Notes: generated by a model from the letters alone, not told the origin. DNA of 42,822 nt from Lachnospiraceae bacterium (GCA_017513125.1 JAFWDI010000013.1:1-42822), one strand, 5' to 3'; counted from the stretch's first letter, positions 30,906 to 39,437 are shown. A program made the numbers and translations.

Positions 30906-32326
30906 AAGCCAACATCAGGCTGGGCTTTGCCCCGACGCGCCGCGCGATCTTCAGCGCGCCGGCCGCTGTGGAGTATCGGAACCTGACCGCGGACCGTCTG
31001 CGCGAACTGGGGGTCGATTTCGTGGATATCGACGATATCAATGACGAGGGCCTGCTCTACGACGACGCGGGTCTGGAGAAGATCATCGAGAAGTTTCAGC
31101 GCGAGAAGGTCGACGGCCTGTTCCTGCCGCACGCGAATTTCGGCACGGAGTACGAGTGCGCGCGGCTGGCGAAAGCATTGAACGTGCCCGTGCTTCTCTG
31201 GGGGCCGCGCGACGAGCGCCCCGACGAGAACGGCATGCGCCTGCGCGACAGCCAGTGCGGCCTGTTCGCGACAGGAAAGGTGCTGCGGCGCTTCCGCGTG
31301 CCCTTCACCTATATGACGAACTGCCATCTCACCGACCCCGAGTTCGAGCGCGGCATCCGCGATTTCCTCGCGGTGTGCAATGTCGTGAAAGTGTTCCGTC
31401 ACACGCGGATCCTGCAGATCGGCCCGCGCCCGTTCGACTTCTGGAGCACCATGTGCAATGAAGGCGAGCTCCTCGAAAAGTTCGGGATCCAGCTCGCGCC
31501 GGTCCCGCTGCCGGAACTCTACGCGGAGATGAAAAAGTGGCGCGAGGAGAAGACCGAGGTCGGCCGGATCGTGGCGTACTGCCATGAAAACATGAACTGC
31601 GACATTTCGGAAGAGTATCTGCACAGCGTCGCGGAACTGAAGGCCGCCATGAAGTCGCTGGCCGAAAAGTACGGCTGCAATGCCATTGCCATCCAGTGCT
31701 GGAACGCCCTGCAGGACGAGATTCACATCATGCCCTGCGCGGCGAATTCCCTGCTGAACGAGGAGGGCATCCCGGTGGTCTGCGAGACGGACATCCACGG
31801 GGCGATCTCGCAGCTGATCGCCGAGGCGGCTTCAATGAACGAGCGGCGCGTGATGTTCTCGGACTGGACGGTGCGCCATCCCGACAATGACAACGGCGAG
31901 CTCCTGCAGCACTGCGGCCCCTGGCCCATCAGCGTCGCGAAGGAGAAGCCCACCATCTGCGTCCCGGTCGCTTTCCCGGAGAACGGCGCGGTGTCCGCCG
32001 AGGCCCAGCACGGCCCGATGAGCCTGGTGCGCTTCGACGGCGACGAGGGAGAGTATTCGATCCTTCTGGGCCACGCGCGGGGAATCGACGGCCCCTGGAC
32101 GCGCGGGACCTATGTCTGGGTCGAGGTCCAAAACCTGAAGCGCCTGGAGGCGAAAGTGGTCGAAGGACCGTACATCCACCATGTGGCGGCCATCCACGGC
32201 GACGTGGTCCCGGTGGTGTACGAGGCCTGCAAGTATATCGGCGTAAAGCCGGATCTGTACGATCCGATCGAGGAAAAGGTGAAAGCGTACCTCCGCGGAG
32301 AGGACGTCGTGTTTGACGAGGTGTGA
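30902..32326 (+). CDS. L-fucose/L-arabinose isomerase-family protein
   Basis: The 474-residue protein follows the fucose/arabinose isomerase layout: N-terminal Rossmann-like domains (VEYRNLTADRLRELG, VDGLFLPHANFGTEYECARLAK), a middle domain with QCWNALQDE containing an acidic metal ligand region, PVVCETDIHGAISQL with Glu and Asp, and the C-terminal His-containing block HCGPWPISVA. Such enzymes use Mn2+ to interconvert aldoses and ketoses. It overlaps the kinase by 4 bases (ATGA) and is followed by a split transketolase, so it should feed a ketose to the kinase. It is not close enough by eye to FucI or AraA to name a sugar. Confidence 0.78.
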   Translation: MKANIRLGFAPTRRAIFSAPAAVEYRNLTADRLRELGVDFVDIDDINDEGLLYDDAGLEKIIEKFQREKVDGLFLPHANFGTEYECARLAKALNVPVLLWGPRDERPDENGMRLRDSQCGLFATGKVLRRFRVPFTYMTNCHLTDPEFERGIRDFLAVCNVVKVFRHTRILQIGPRPFDFWSTMCNEGELLEKFGIQLAPVPLPELYAEMKKWREEKTEVGRIVAYCHENMNCDISEEYLHSVAELKAAMKSLAEKYGCNAIAIQCWNALQDEIHIMPCAANSLLNEEGIPVVCETDIHGAISQLIAEAASMNERRVMFSDWTVRHPDNDNGELLQHCGPWPISVAKEKPTICVPVAFPENGAVSAEAQHGPMSLVRFDGDEGEYSILLGHARGIDGPWTRGTYVWVEVQNLKRLEAKVVEGPYIHHVAAIHGDVVPVVYEACKYIGVKPDLYDPIEEKVKAYLRGEDVVFDEV

Positions 32327-32327
32327 T

Positions 32328-33209
32328 ATGGCGGATCACGACAGGACGGACAATGTAATGAAAGACCATAAGATGACGAACAGCGAGCTGGCGCTGCTCA
32401 GCTGCCGGCTGCGGGAGCAGACCGTCGATGTGATCACCGGCGCGAAGACCGGGCATATCGGCGGAGACATGAGCGTGATGGATATCCTGGTCATGCTGTA
32501 TTTCAGGCACATGAACATTTCCCCGGCGAACATGGATGACCCGGACCGGGATAAGTTCGTGCTTTCGAAGGGACACTCCGTGGAGAGCTACTATACCGTG
32601 CTGGCGGAGAAAGGTTTCTTCGATTTCGAGGCCTATAAAAACAGCTTCTCCCGTTACGGGTCCGAGTTCATCGGCCACCCGCACAATACGATCCCCGGCG
32701 TCGAGATGAACTCCGGTTCTCTCGGCCACGGCCTGCCGGTCTGCGTGGGCATGGCGCTGGCCGGGAAGATGGACGGGGCGCCGTACCGCGTCTTTACCGT
32801 GATGGGCGACGGGGAACTGGCCGAGGGCTCCGTCTGGGAGGGCGCCATGGCCGCCGGGCATTATCATCTGGACAATCTCTGCGCCGTGGTGGACCGGAAC
32901 GGACTCCAGATCTCCGGGAGGACCGAGGACGTGATGAGCCATGAGCCGCTGGCGGACCGCTTCGCGGCCTTCGGCTGGCATGTGATCGAATGTGATGGTC
33001 ACGACATGGATTCGCTGGACGCCGCGTTCCGCGAGGCGGAGGCTTTCAGGGGCATGCCCAGCGTCGTGATCGCTCACACCGTCAAGGGCTGCGGTTCGTC
33101 CGTCATGGAGGATAAGGCGGCCTGGCATCATAAAGTCCCCAACGCGGAAGAGGCCGCACAGATCCGGGCCGATCTGGAAGAGAGAAAGGAGGCGTGCCGC
33201 CATGCGTAA
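32328..33209 (+). CDS. Transketolase, N-terminal subunit (second pair)
   Basis: The 293-residue protein has a canonical transketolase PP domain: FVLSKGHSVESYYTVL with the conserved His, NSGSLGHGLPVCVGMALA, and the ThDP/Mg motif MGDGELAEGSVWEG to VDRNGLQISG. It therefore looks conventional, unlike the first N-terminal subunit at 8731. The start is ATG 32328 (GAGGTG upstream) or ATG 32358 (AGGACGGA upstream); I chose the first because it is adjacent to the isomerase stop. The C-terminal subunit overlaps by 8 bp. In this operon it likely acts on the phosphorylated ketose made by the kinase. Confidence 0.87.
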   Translation: MADHDRTDNVMKDHKMTNSELALLSCRLREQTVDVITGAKTGHIGGDMSVMDILVMLYFRHMNISPANMDDPDRDKFVLSKGHSVESYYTVLAEKGFFDFEAYKNSFSRYGSEFIGHPHNTIPGVEMNSGSLGHGLPVCVGMALAGKMDGAPYRVFTVMGDGELAEGSVWEGAMAAGHYHLDNLCAVVDRNGLQISGRTEDVMSHEPLADRFAAFGWHVIECDGHDMDSLDAAFREAEAFRGMPSVVIAHTVKGCGSSVMEDKAAWHHKVPNAEEAAQIRADLEERKEACRHA

Positions 33210-34176
33210 ACTGCCTGAACTGAACGCCGCCGGCAATAAGATCCCGAACCGCCAGGCCATCTGCGAAACACTGATGGAGGCGGCCGGTCGTGACCGTAAT
33301 GTGGTCGCGCTCTGCAGCGACAGCCGGGGCTCGGCCTCCATGACGCCCTTCTTCGAGGCTTTCCCCGAGCAGAGCATCGAGGTCGGCATCGCGGAACAGA
33401 ATCTCGTCGGCATCTCCGCCGGTCTGGCCAAATGCGGCAAGAAGCCCTATGCCTTCTCGCCCGCCTGTTTCCTCTCGACCAGGAGCTATGAGCAGGCGAA
33501 GATCGACTGCGCCTATTCCGATACGAACGTGAAGCTCATCGGCATCTCCGGCGGCGTGAGCTACGGGGCGCTGGGCATGAGCCATCACTCCGCGCAGGAC
33601 ATCGCCGCGATGTCCGCCATTCCGAACATGCGCGTGTATCTGCCTTCCGACCGGCACCAGACCCGGAAGCTGATCGAGGCACTGCTGGAGGATGAGAAGT
33701 GCGCCTATGTCCGCGTGGGCCGGAATCCCGTGGAGGATATTTATTCAGAGGACGACTGCCCCTTTGAGATGGACCGTGCGACGATCCTGGCGGACAGCGA
33801 AGAGTACGACGCCGCCATCATTGCCTGCGGCGAGATGGTGCGGCCCGCGGTCGAAGCCGCGAAGTTATTAAAAAACGACGGCATCCGAGCCGCCGTGGTG
33901 GATATGTACTGCGTCAAGCCCATTGACCGGGAAGCCGTGCTGACGGCCGCCCGCAGGGCGAAGCTGATCGTGACAGCGGAAGAGCACGCGCCTTTCGGCG
34001 GACTGGGATCCATGGTGAGCCAGATCGCGGCAGCTGAGTGCCCCAGGCGCGTCATCAATCTGGCGCTGCCCGACGCGCCGGTCGTCACCGGGAATTCCCG
34101 GGAGGTCTTTGAGACCTACGGGCTGAACGCGGCCGGAATCGCCGCCGCGGTGAGAGGAGCGGAAGAGTTCCTGTAA
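33202..34176 (+). CDS. Transketolase, C-terminal subunit (second pair)
   Basis: The 324-residue partner has the catalytic glutamate in VGIAEQNLVGIS, the loop GALGMSHHSAQDIAAMSAIPNM and a C-terminal domain with TAEEHAPFGGLGSMV. The start overlaps the previous gene by 8 bp, so equimolar translation is expected. It is the last gene of the operon; a strong terminator lies at 34197. The enzyme would give triose and a shorter ketol-transfer product that enters the pentose phosphate pathway. Confidence 0.87.
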   Translation: MRKLPELNAAGNKIPNRQAICETLMEAAGRDRNVVALCSDSRGSASMTPFFEAFPEQSIEVGIAEQNLVGISAGLAKCGKKPYAFSPACFLSTRSYEQAKIDCAYSDTNVKLIGISGGVSYGALGMSHHSAQDIAAMSAIPNMRVYLPSDRHQTRKLIEALLEDEKCAYVRVGRNPVEDIYSEDDCPFEMDRATILADSEEYDAAIIACGEMVRPAVEAAKLLKNDGIRAAVVDMYCVKPIDREAVLTAARRAKLIVTAEEHAPFGGLGSMVSQIAAAECPRRVINLALPDAPVVTGNSREVFETYGLNAAGIAAAVRGAEEFL

Positions 34177-34196
34177 GGAGGGTCCCGGAAAGTAAA

Positions 34197-34225
34197 AAGG
34201 AGGCCGGCTGCGAGCCGGCCTCCTT
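34197..34225. terminator. Strong bidirectional terminator after the sugar operon
   Basis: AAGGAGGCCGGCT (34197-34209) pairs perfectly with AGCCGGCCTCCTT (34213-34225), loop GCG. A T-run follows on the minus strand (CCTTTTTAC) and GTTT on the plus strand. Confidence 0.9.
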
Positions 34226-34251
34226 CGTTTCGTGTCGGTCAATGATCACGT

Positions 34252-34809
34252 TCAGTCGAGCACCTCGATCATGCTCGTCGTCGTCGCGATGCCCCAGACA
34301 TGATAGTCCTCGTTAATGATCGTGACCACGCCGGTCAGGCGCACATGCGCGCCGTCCGCGGGATAGTCGGCGTCGGTGCCGTCCACGATGATGAACTGCG
34401 TGCCGATGCGCTGGCTGCCGTCTTCGTTTGCCTCACCGATCGCGTAAGATGAACCGGGGTGGATGACCACGCCGTCGATCGTGAGGATCATGTCTTCATA
34501 CTCGCCGTTCTGGATCGCGGAAGCCTGTGCGTCCATGACCTCGAAACTGCCGAAACCGACCTCGATGTCGGGCGAACTGAAATCGTACCCGGACAGGTCG
34601 ATGGCGCCCTCGACAGCGTCCGCGGCGGCATCCGCAGCGTCGGCAGCGGCGTCGGCTGCGCCCTGAGCGGCGTCGGCCGCATCGTCAGCGACATCCTGCG
34701 CGGCGTCCGCAGCGTCATCGGCCGCGTTCCCGCCGCCTCCGCAGGCGGTCAGCGTACCCACGGCCAGAGCCGCGGCGATTCCCAGAGCCAGTAATTTTCT
34801 GATCTTCAT
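34252..34809 (-). CDS. Lipoprotein with Ala/Asp-rich repeat and OB-like C-terminus
   Basis: The 185-residue protein has a signal peptide (KIRKLLALGIAAALAVG) and lipobox LTAC, so it should be lipid-anchored outside the membrane. Residues 25-70 are a low-complexity repeat of Ala and Asp (DAADAAQ-type), likely an extended or helical spacer. The last 110 residues (QFIIVDGTDADYPADGAHVRLTGVV) resemble an OB-fold (tRNA_anti-like or DUF4131-like) domain, inferred only from the beta-rich pattern. ATG 34809 has GCAGAAGGAGG upstream. The frame upstream to 34914 is not used. Confidence 0.75.
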   Translation of the reverse strand: MKIRKLLALGIAAALAVGTLTACGGGGNAADDAADAAQDVADDAADAAQGAADAAADAADAAADAVEGAIDLSGYDFSSPDIEVGFGSFEVMDAQASAIQNGEYEDMILTIDGVVIHPGSSYAIGEANEDGSQRIGTQFIIVDGTDADYPADGAHVRLTGVVTIINEDYHVWGIATTTSMIEVLD

Positions 34810-34881
34810 TTTTTCCTCCTTCTGCGTGCCCGACGGAAAACCGTCTTTCCGTGCAGGGCCCGTTCTGTTTGTGCAGGAACT

Positions 34882-34932
34882 ATTATAGCATGTTCTTTTG
34901 AAAGACAAGTGCATAATGAGCAGTGTTATAAT
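34882..34932. promoter_or_regulatory. Two divergent extended -10 promoters
   Basis: On the minus strand TGCTATAAT (34882-34890) drives the lipoprotein gene, and on the plus strand TGTTATAAT (34924-34932) drives the UroD-like gene. Both fit TGnTATAAT and neither has a clear -35. Confidence 0.55.
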
Positions 34933-34984
34933 ACAATATTTACAGGAAACATCAGGTCTTACGTCTGCTGAGGAGGGGGAGCCT

Positions 34985-35998
34985 ATGCTGACACCGAAAC
35001 AAAATCTTCTGGAATGTCTGAAATTCCAAAACGGTCATCCCGAGTGCCTGCCGAACGACTACACCATGATCCGCGGCATCCCGGGTGATCCCTGTTTTAA
35101 GTTCGCCCGCGGAAACCGCGTGCGCGGGACCACGTCGCTCGACCGCTGGGGCACGACCATCCTGTTCCCGGAAGACGCGCCCGCCGCGGTGCCTTTCGTG
35201 ACGCCGGAGAACGCGCCCTGTAAGGACATCGAGACCTGGCGCGAGGAGGTGAAGGTCCCGGATATTGCCGGGTATTGCGCCGGCGCCAGCTGGGAGGAAT
35301 CGCTGGCGGCGAAGGCAGAGATCGATCAGGACCGTTATCTGACCTGCACGGTCATGGGCACCGGCATTTTCGAGCAGATGCACATGCTGATGACGTTCGA
35401 CGATACGCTTCTGGCGCCCATCATTGACCCGGACAACACGCACGACATGATCGAGGCGATAAAGGAATACCGCCTGACCTACATGAAGCTGATCGTGGAG
35501 AACCTGCATCCGGACATGATCATTTCCCACGATGACTGGGGCTCAAAGAACGGCCTGTTCTACTCGCCGGAGGTCTGGGAGGAGTTCTTCATGGAGCCCT
35601 ACCGCGAGCTGTATCACTATCTGCATGAGAACGGCGTGATCGTCATGCATCACGGCGATTCGTATCTGGAGCCCATCGTCGAGCAGATGGCGGACATCGG
35701 GATCGACATCTGGCAGGGCGTGCTGCCGACGAACGACATCGCGAAGATCAGCGCGAAGGTCGGCGGCCGCATGCTGCTGATGGGCGGCATCGATTCGATC
35801 ATTGACCGCCCGGACGTAACGGAAGAGGAGATCCGCAGGGAGACCCGCCGCGCCTGCACGGAGTACGGCGAGCTGCCCGGCTTCTGGCCCGGGATCACTT
35901 ACGGCGGTCCGGGGACGCTTTATCCCGAGGTGCTGCCGGTGATCGTGGACGAGATCGACAGGTATAATATGGAGCGGTTCGGGGTGGCCATAAGCTGA
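34985..35998 (+). CDS. Uroporphyrinogen decarboxylase-family protein lacking zinc ligands
   Basis: The 337-residue protein has the UroD TIM-barrel pattern (TPKQNLLECLKFQNG; IISHDDWGSKNGLFYSPEVWEEFFMEPY; GGPGTLYPEVLP). Where the corrinoid methyltransferases have HxCG, it has VMHHGDSY, and the later GCD motif is absent; so it is not a normal zinc methyltransferase. UroD itself has conserved Arg and Asp residues near the N-terminus that are also not evident here. It may act on another substrate. SD GGAGGGGGA precedes ATG 34985; in-frame ATGs upstream (34898) lie in the promoter. Confidence 0.75.
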   Translation: MLTPKQNLLECLKFQNGHPECLPNDYTMIRGIPGDPCFKFARGNRVRGTTSLDRWGTTILFPEDAPAAVPFVTPENAPCKDIETWREEVKVPDIAGYCAGASWEESLAAKAEIDQDRYLTCTVMGTGIFEQMHMLMTFDDTLLAPIIDPDNTHDMIEAIKEYRLTYMKLIVENLHPDMIISHDDWGSKNGLFYSPEVWEEFFMEPYRELYHYLHENGVIVMHHGDSYLEPIVEQMADIGIDIWQGVLPTNDIAKISAKVGGRMLLMGGIDSIIDRPDVTEEEIRRETRRACTEYGELPGFWPGITYGGPGTLYPEVLPVIVDEIDRYNMERFGVAIS

Positions 35999-36070
35999 CC
36001 GCGCGTCAGCTTATTATTCCTCCTGAATCATACAAATTTTCTAATAACAGATATAAATAATATATAAACA

Positions 36071-36111
36071 GGTGGGCATCATGTTAGAATGATACCCACC
36101 GTTCTTTTTTT
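36071..36111 (+). terminator. Intrinsic terminator after the UroD-like gene
   Basis: GGTGGGCATCAT (36071-36082) pairs with ATGATACCCACC (36089-36100) with one mismatch, then TTCTTTTTTT. It lies 20 bases before the NhaC start region; the AT-rich stretch 36040-36070 may hold the NhaC promoter. Confidence 0.85.
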
Positions 36112-36132
36112 CATTTTATGGGGAGAAAAATT

Positions 36133-37758
36133 ATGAAAAAGAAAGCAGTCATCATCGTGATCCTCGCGGTCGTCGTCGCGCTGATCATCGGCACGCTGGC
36201 CCGCCCGGTCGACATGGGCGCGCTGGATGGCTATGTGAGCCCGTTCTACGCGACCCCGCTGTCGCTGCTGCCTCCGGTCATCGCGATCGTGCTGGCGCTG
36301 ATCACGAAGGAGGTCTACTCGTCGCTGTTCGTCGGCATCGTGGCGGGCGCGCTCCTGTACTCGAACTTTAACGTCGAGCTCGGCCTGAACACCATGCTGT
36401 TCAATGAAGAGGGCGGCATGATCTTCAAACTCGCCGACTCCTGGAACGTCGGCATCCTGGTGTTCCTCGTGCTGCTGGGCATCCTGGTCGCGCTGATGAA
36501 CAAGGCCGGCGGCTCCGCGGCGTTCGGCCGCTGGGCGGTGAAGCACATCAAGACCCGCGTCGGCGCGCAGCTCGCAACGATCGTGCTCGGCATCCTGATC
36601 TTCGTCGACGACTACTTCAACTGCCTGACCGTCGGTTCGGTCATGCGGCCCGTGACGGACACGCACAAGGTCTCGCGCTCGAAGCTGTCCTACCTGATCG
36701 ACGCGACGGCGGCCCCGGTCTGCATTATCGCCCCGATCAGCTCATGGGCGGCGGCGGTCACTTCCTCGGTCCCGGACGACGCCGGCATCAACGGCTTCGT
36801 GACTTTCCTGCGGACCATCCCCTATAACTTCTACGCACTGCTGACGATCCTGATGATGGTGGTCCTCGTGGTGCGCCGGATCGATTACGGTCCCATGCGG
36901 AAACATGAGCTGAATGCGATCGCGGGAGACCTCTTCACGACCGGGCAGGAGAAGTTCACGGACGACGACGCCGTGAACCAGAACGGACGCGTGGCCGACC
37001 TGATCATCCCGGTGCTCGTGCTGATCGCAGCCTGCATCATGGGCATGGTCTACACCGGCGGGTTCTTCTCGGGCGAAGGCTTCGTGACCGCGTTCGCGAA
37101 CGCGGACGCTTCCGTGGGCCTGGTCATCGGCGGCATCATCGCGGTGATCTTCGCGTTCTTCTACTATCTGCTGCGCGGCGTGCTCACGTTTAAGGAGTTT
37201 ACAGCCTGCATCCCCGAGGGATTTAAGGCCATGCTCGCACCGATCCTGATCCTGACGCTGGCCTGGACGCTGTCCGGCATGACCGGCCTTCTGGGCGCGA
37301 AGTATTTCGTGGCGAACCTCGTCGCGGGCTCCGCGGCGGCGGTGCAGATCCTGCTGCCGGCGATCATCTTCCTGGTGGCGCTGGGACTGGCGTTCGCGAC
37401 CGGCACGAGCTGGGGCACCTTCGGCATTCTGATCCCGATCGTCCTGGGCGTGTTCCCGGAGGGCGAGATGATGGTCATCTCCATCGCGGCCTGCCTGGCC
37501 GGCGCGGTCTGCGGCGATCACTGCTCGCCGATCTCGGATACGACGATCATGGCGTCCGCGGGCGGACAATGCAACCACATCAACCACGTTTCGACCCAGC
37601 TGCCTTACGCGCTGACCTGCGCTGCGGTCTGCTTCGTGGCCTACATCTTCGCGGGCCTGACGAAGAACCCGGCGGTCTCGCTGGTGATCGGCGCGGCGCT
37701 GATGATCGTGGTGCTGCTGGTGATCGAGAAGAAGACGGGGAGAGAAAAAGTAGCCTGA
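36133..37758 (+). CDS. NhaC-family Na+/H+ (or Na+/organic acid) antiporter
   Basis: The 541-residue protein has about 12 membrane helices. The NhaC family patterns are clear: GGMIFKLADSWNVGILVFLVLLG, FVDDYFNCLTVGSVMRPVTD with membrane-buried acidic residues, LIDATAAPVCIIAPISSWAA, GTSWGTFGILIPIVLG and GDHCSPISDTTIMAS. Members exchange Na+ for H+ or move malate, lactate or arginine/ornithine-type substrates, so the exact cargo is open. GGGGAGAAAA precedes ATG 36133. It is a single-gene unit between two terminators (36071 and 37812). Confidence 0.9.
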   Translation: MKKKAVIIVILAVVVALIIGTLARPVDMGALDGYVSPFYATPLSLLPPVIAIVLALITKEVYSSLFVGIVAGALLYSNFNVELGLNTMLFNEEGGMIFKLADSWNVGILVFLVLLGILVALMNKAGGSAAFGRWAVKHIKTRVGAQLATIVLGILIFVDDYFNCLTVGSVMRPVTDTHKVSRSKLSYLIDATAAPVCIIAPISSWAAAVTSSVPDDAGINGFVTFLRTIPYNFYALLTILMMVVLVVRRIDYGPMRKHELNAIAGDLFTTGQEKFTDDDAVNQNGRVADLIIPVLVLIAACIMGMVYTGGFFSGEGFVTAFANADASVGLVIGGIIAVIFAFFYYLLRGVLTFKEFTACIPEGFKAMLAPILILTLAWTLSGMTGLLGAKYFVANLVAGSAAAVQILLPAIIFLVALGLAFATGTSWGTFGILIPIVLGVFPEGEMMVISIAACLAGAVCGDHCSPISDTTIMASAGGQCNHINHVSTQLPYALTCAAVCFVAYIFAGLTKNPAVSLVIGAALMIVVLLVIEKKTGREKVA

Positions 37759-37811
37759 GTGCGGCCAGAAAGCGTTCTGCACGCTTGGAATATCCGTACT
37801 TCAAATAACAG

Positions 37812-37867
37812 AAAAGCGGACTGTGAAACGCCCGGTACCGAATCCGGCGCTTCTCAGTCCGCTTTTT
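37812..37867 (+). terminator. Intrinsic terminator after nhaC-like gene
   Basis: AAAAGCGGACTG (37812-37823) pairs with CAGTCCGCTTTT (37855-37866). The loop of about 31 bases contains a second short stem (CGCCCGG with CCGGCG). A T-run follows. Confidence 0.85.
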
Positions 37868-37903
37868 CCTGTTTCTGACAGTAAAGACGAACGCTCTTCG
37901 GAC

Positions 37904-37912
37904 TGCTATAAT
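37904..37912 (+). promoter_or_regulatory. Extended -10 promoter of the DUF5131 gene
   Basis: TGCTATAAT fits TGnTATAAT; 18 bases separate it from ATG 37931, just room for the SD GGAGGAATG. Confidence 0.5.
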
Positions 37913-37930
37913 AATCCCCGGAGGAATGCG

Positions 37931-38803
37931 ATGCACGATATCTGGAATCCCTGGCACGGCTGCGTCAAATGCAGCGAAGGGTGCGAAAACTGTTATATGT
38001 ATTTCCTGGACGGGATGCGGGAGAAGGACGGCTCGGAGATCTACCTGACCGCGAACGCCCGGTATCCGCTGTCGAGAGACCGGAAGGGGCGGTATAAGAT
38101 CCGGAGCGGTGAGATGATCAGCGTCTGCATGACGTCGGATTTCTTTCTCGAAGAGGCGGATCCGTGGCGGGACGACGCCTGGGAGATCATGCGCGAGCGG
38201 CGCGACGTCATTTTTTACCTGCTGACGAAGCGTCCGCAGCGGGTCGCGGACTGCCTGCCCGAAGACTGGGGCGGCGGCTGGGAGAACGTATTTTTCAATG
38301 TCACCTGCGAGAATCAGAGGCGCGCGGACGAGCGGATCCCGATCCTGCTGGAACTGCCGTTTCGTCACAAGGGTGTGAGCTGCACGCCGCTCATCGGACC
38401 GGTGAGCCTGGCGCAATATCTGGACAGCGGGCAGATCGAGCGGGTCCTCTGCGGAGGCGAAAACTACGGCGGAAGAAGACCCTGCGACTTCGACTGGGTC
38501 AGGTCGCTGCGGGAAGAGTGCGTGCCGAGGAACATCACATTTTGCTTTCTGGAGACCGGGACGGTCTTCATCAAGGACGGGAAGAAATACACGCTGAAAG
38601 GAAAGCGGCTGCAGACGCAGCAGGCGTTCCGGTCGGGGATGAACTTCGAAGGACGGCCGCTGCATTTCGACCTGGTTGACAGCTGGGGGCTGCCGATTCC
38701 GGAGGAGCGGCTGTACGTGAAGCACTACTGCGATAACTGCAAAGAGTGTTCCATGAAGATGGTCTGCAATGGCTGCAGCGACTGCGGGAAATGCAGCGGA
38801 TAG
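37931..38803 (+). CDS. DUF5131-family (phage Gp37/Gp68-like) radical-SAM-type protein with Cys-rich tail
   Basis: The 290-residue protein begins IWNPWHGCVKCSEGCENCYM, the DUF5131 hallmark; it contains CSEGCENC, which fits the radical-SAM cluster motif CxxxCxxC. FYLLTKRPQRVADCLP and VFFNVTCENQRRADERIPIL are standard family blocks. Many relatives are phage-encoded and their reaction is not known. Unusually, the C-terminus (about residues 266-289) carries seven cysteines in CxxC-type spacing (CDNCKECSMKMVCNGCSDC), which could bind another cluster or zinc. Confidence 0.85.
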   Translation: MHDIWNPWHGCVKCSEGCENCYMYFLDGMREKDGSEIYLTANARYPLSRDRKGRYKIRSGEMISVCMTSDFFLEEADPWRDDAWEIMRERRDVIFYLLTKRPQRVADCLPEDWGGGWENVFFNVTCENQRRADERIPILLELPFRHKGVSCTPLIGPVSLAQYLDSGQIERVLCGGENYGGRRPCDFDWVRSLREECVPRNITFCFLETGTVFIKDGKKYTLKGKRLQTQQAFRSGMNFEGRPLHFDLVDSWGLPIPEERLYVKHYCDNCKECSMKMVCNGCSDCGKCSG

Positions 38804-38900
38804 AGCCGTGATGCCACTCCAGGTTGCGCAAATGCAAGCTGTGGTTGGTGGAAGAACCGCGGCGTGACCTGTATGCTCACGGTGTAAGGAGGACGAGACC

Positions 38901-39437
38901 ATGAGTTTTGGAGAAAACCTGCAGACCATTCGCAAAGAAAAGCACCTGTCCCAGGAAGCTCTGGCGGAGATGCTCGGAGTGAGCAGACAGGCCGTATCGA
39001 AGTGGGAACTCGGAGAAGGCTATCCGGAAGTCGATAAGTTGATCCTGCTTTCCCAAAAACTGAACATTTCCCTGGACAGCCTGCTGGGAAATAAAGTCTA
39101 TGAAAACGCCGCCGATCCTGAGCAAGGGGGATCTTCCGGCACGATCCGGATCATTTCCCCGAACGAGGGTGTGATCATCAATGCCTCGAAGGTGACCCGT
39201 TCGCAGCAGTTCCGGGGAGCTAAGAACAGCCCGAAATACGCGCTGTTTGCTTCCGACGGGAATGACATGTCGCTGTGGGGCGCGCAGAACACGTTTCTCG
39301 CCTGGTACAGAGATCTGGACGACGTGACCAGGGAGATCGTCGGGATTCAGGACGCGCTGGATGCGGGAGCGGCTTCCTATACGCTGCAGTACAGCGTGAA
39401 GTGTAAAAGGAACCTGTTCCGGACCATGGAAGAGTGA
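38901..39437 (+). CDS. XRE-family transcriptional regulator with unknown C-terminal domain
   Basis: The 178-residue protein has an N-terminal helix-turn-helix (GENLQTIRKEKHLSQEALAEMLGVSRQAVSKWELGEGYP; residues 4-62). The remaining 110 residues (IRIISPNEGVIINASKVTRSQQFRG, KYALFASDGND) look like a beta-rich sensor domain seen in Clostridia regulators. SD TAAGGAGG precedes ATG. The C39-like membrane protease gene starts 30 bases after its stop and may be its target. Confidence 0.85.
   Translation: MSFGENLQTIRKEKHLSQEALAEMLGVSRQAVSKWELGEGYPEVDKLILLSQKLNISLDSLLGNKVYENAADPEQGGSSGTIRIISPNEGVIINASKVTRSQQFRGAKNSPKYALFASDGNDMSLWGAQNTFLAWYRDLDDVTREIVGIQDALDAGAASYTLQYSVKCKRNLFRTMEE

Noticed and set aside
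34600..34740. CRISPR-like or VNTR repeat
   Set aside because: The repetition comes from Ala/Asp codons within a lipoprotein gene; no unique spacers or constant repeats. No CRISPR array was seen elsewhere.
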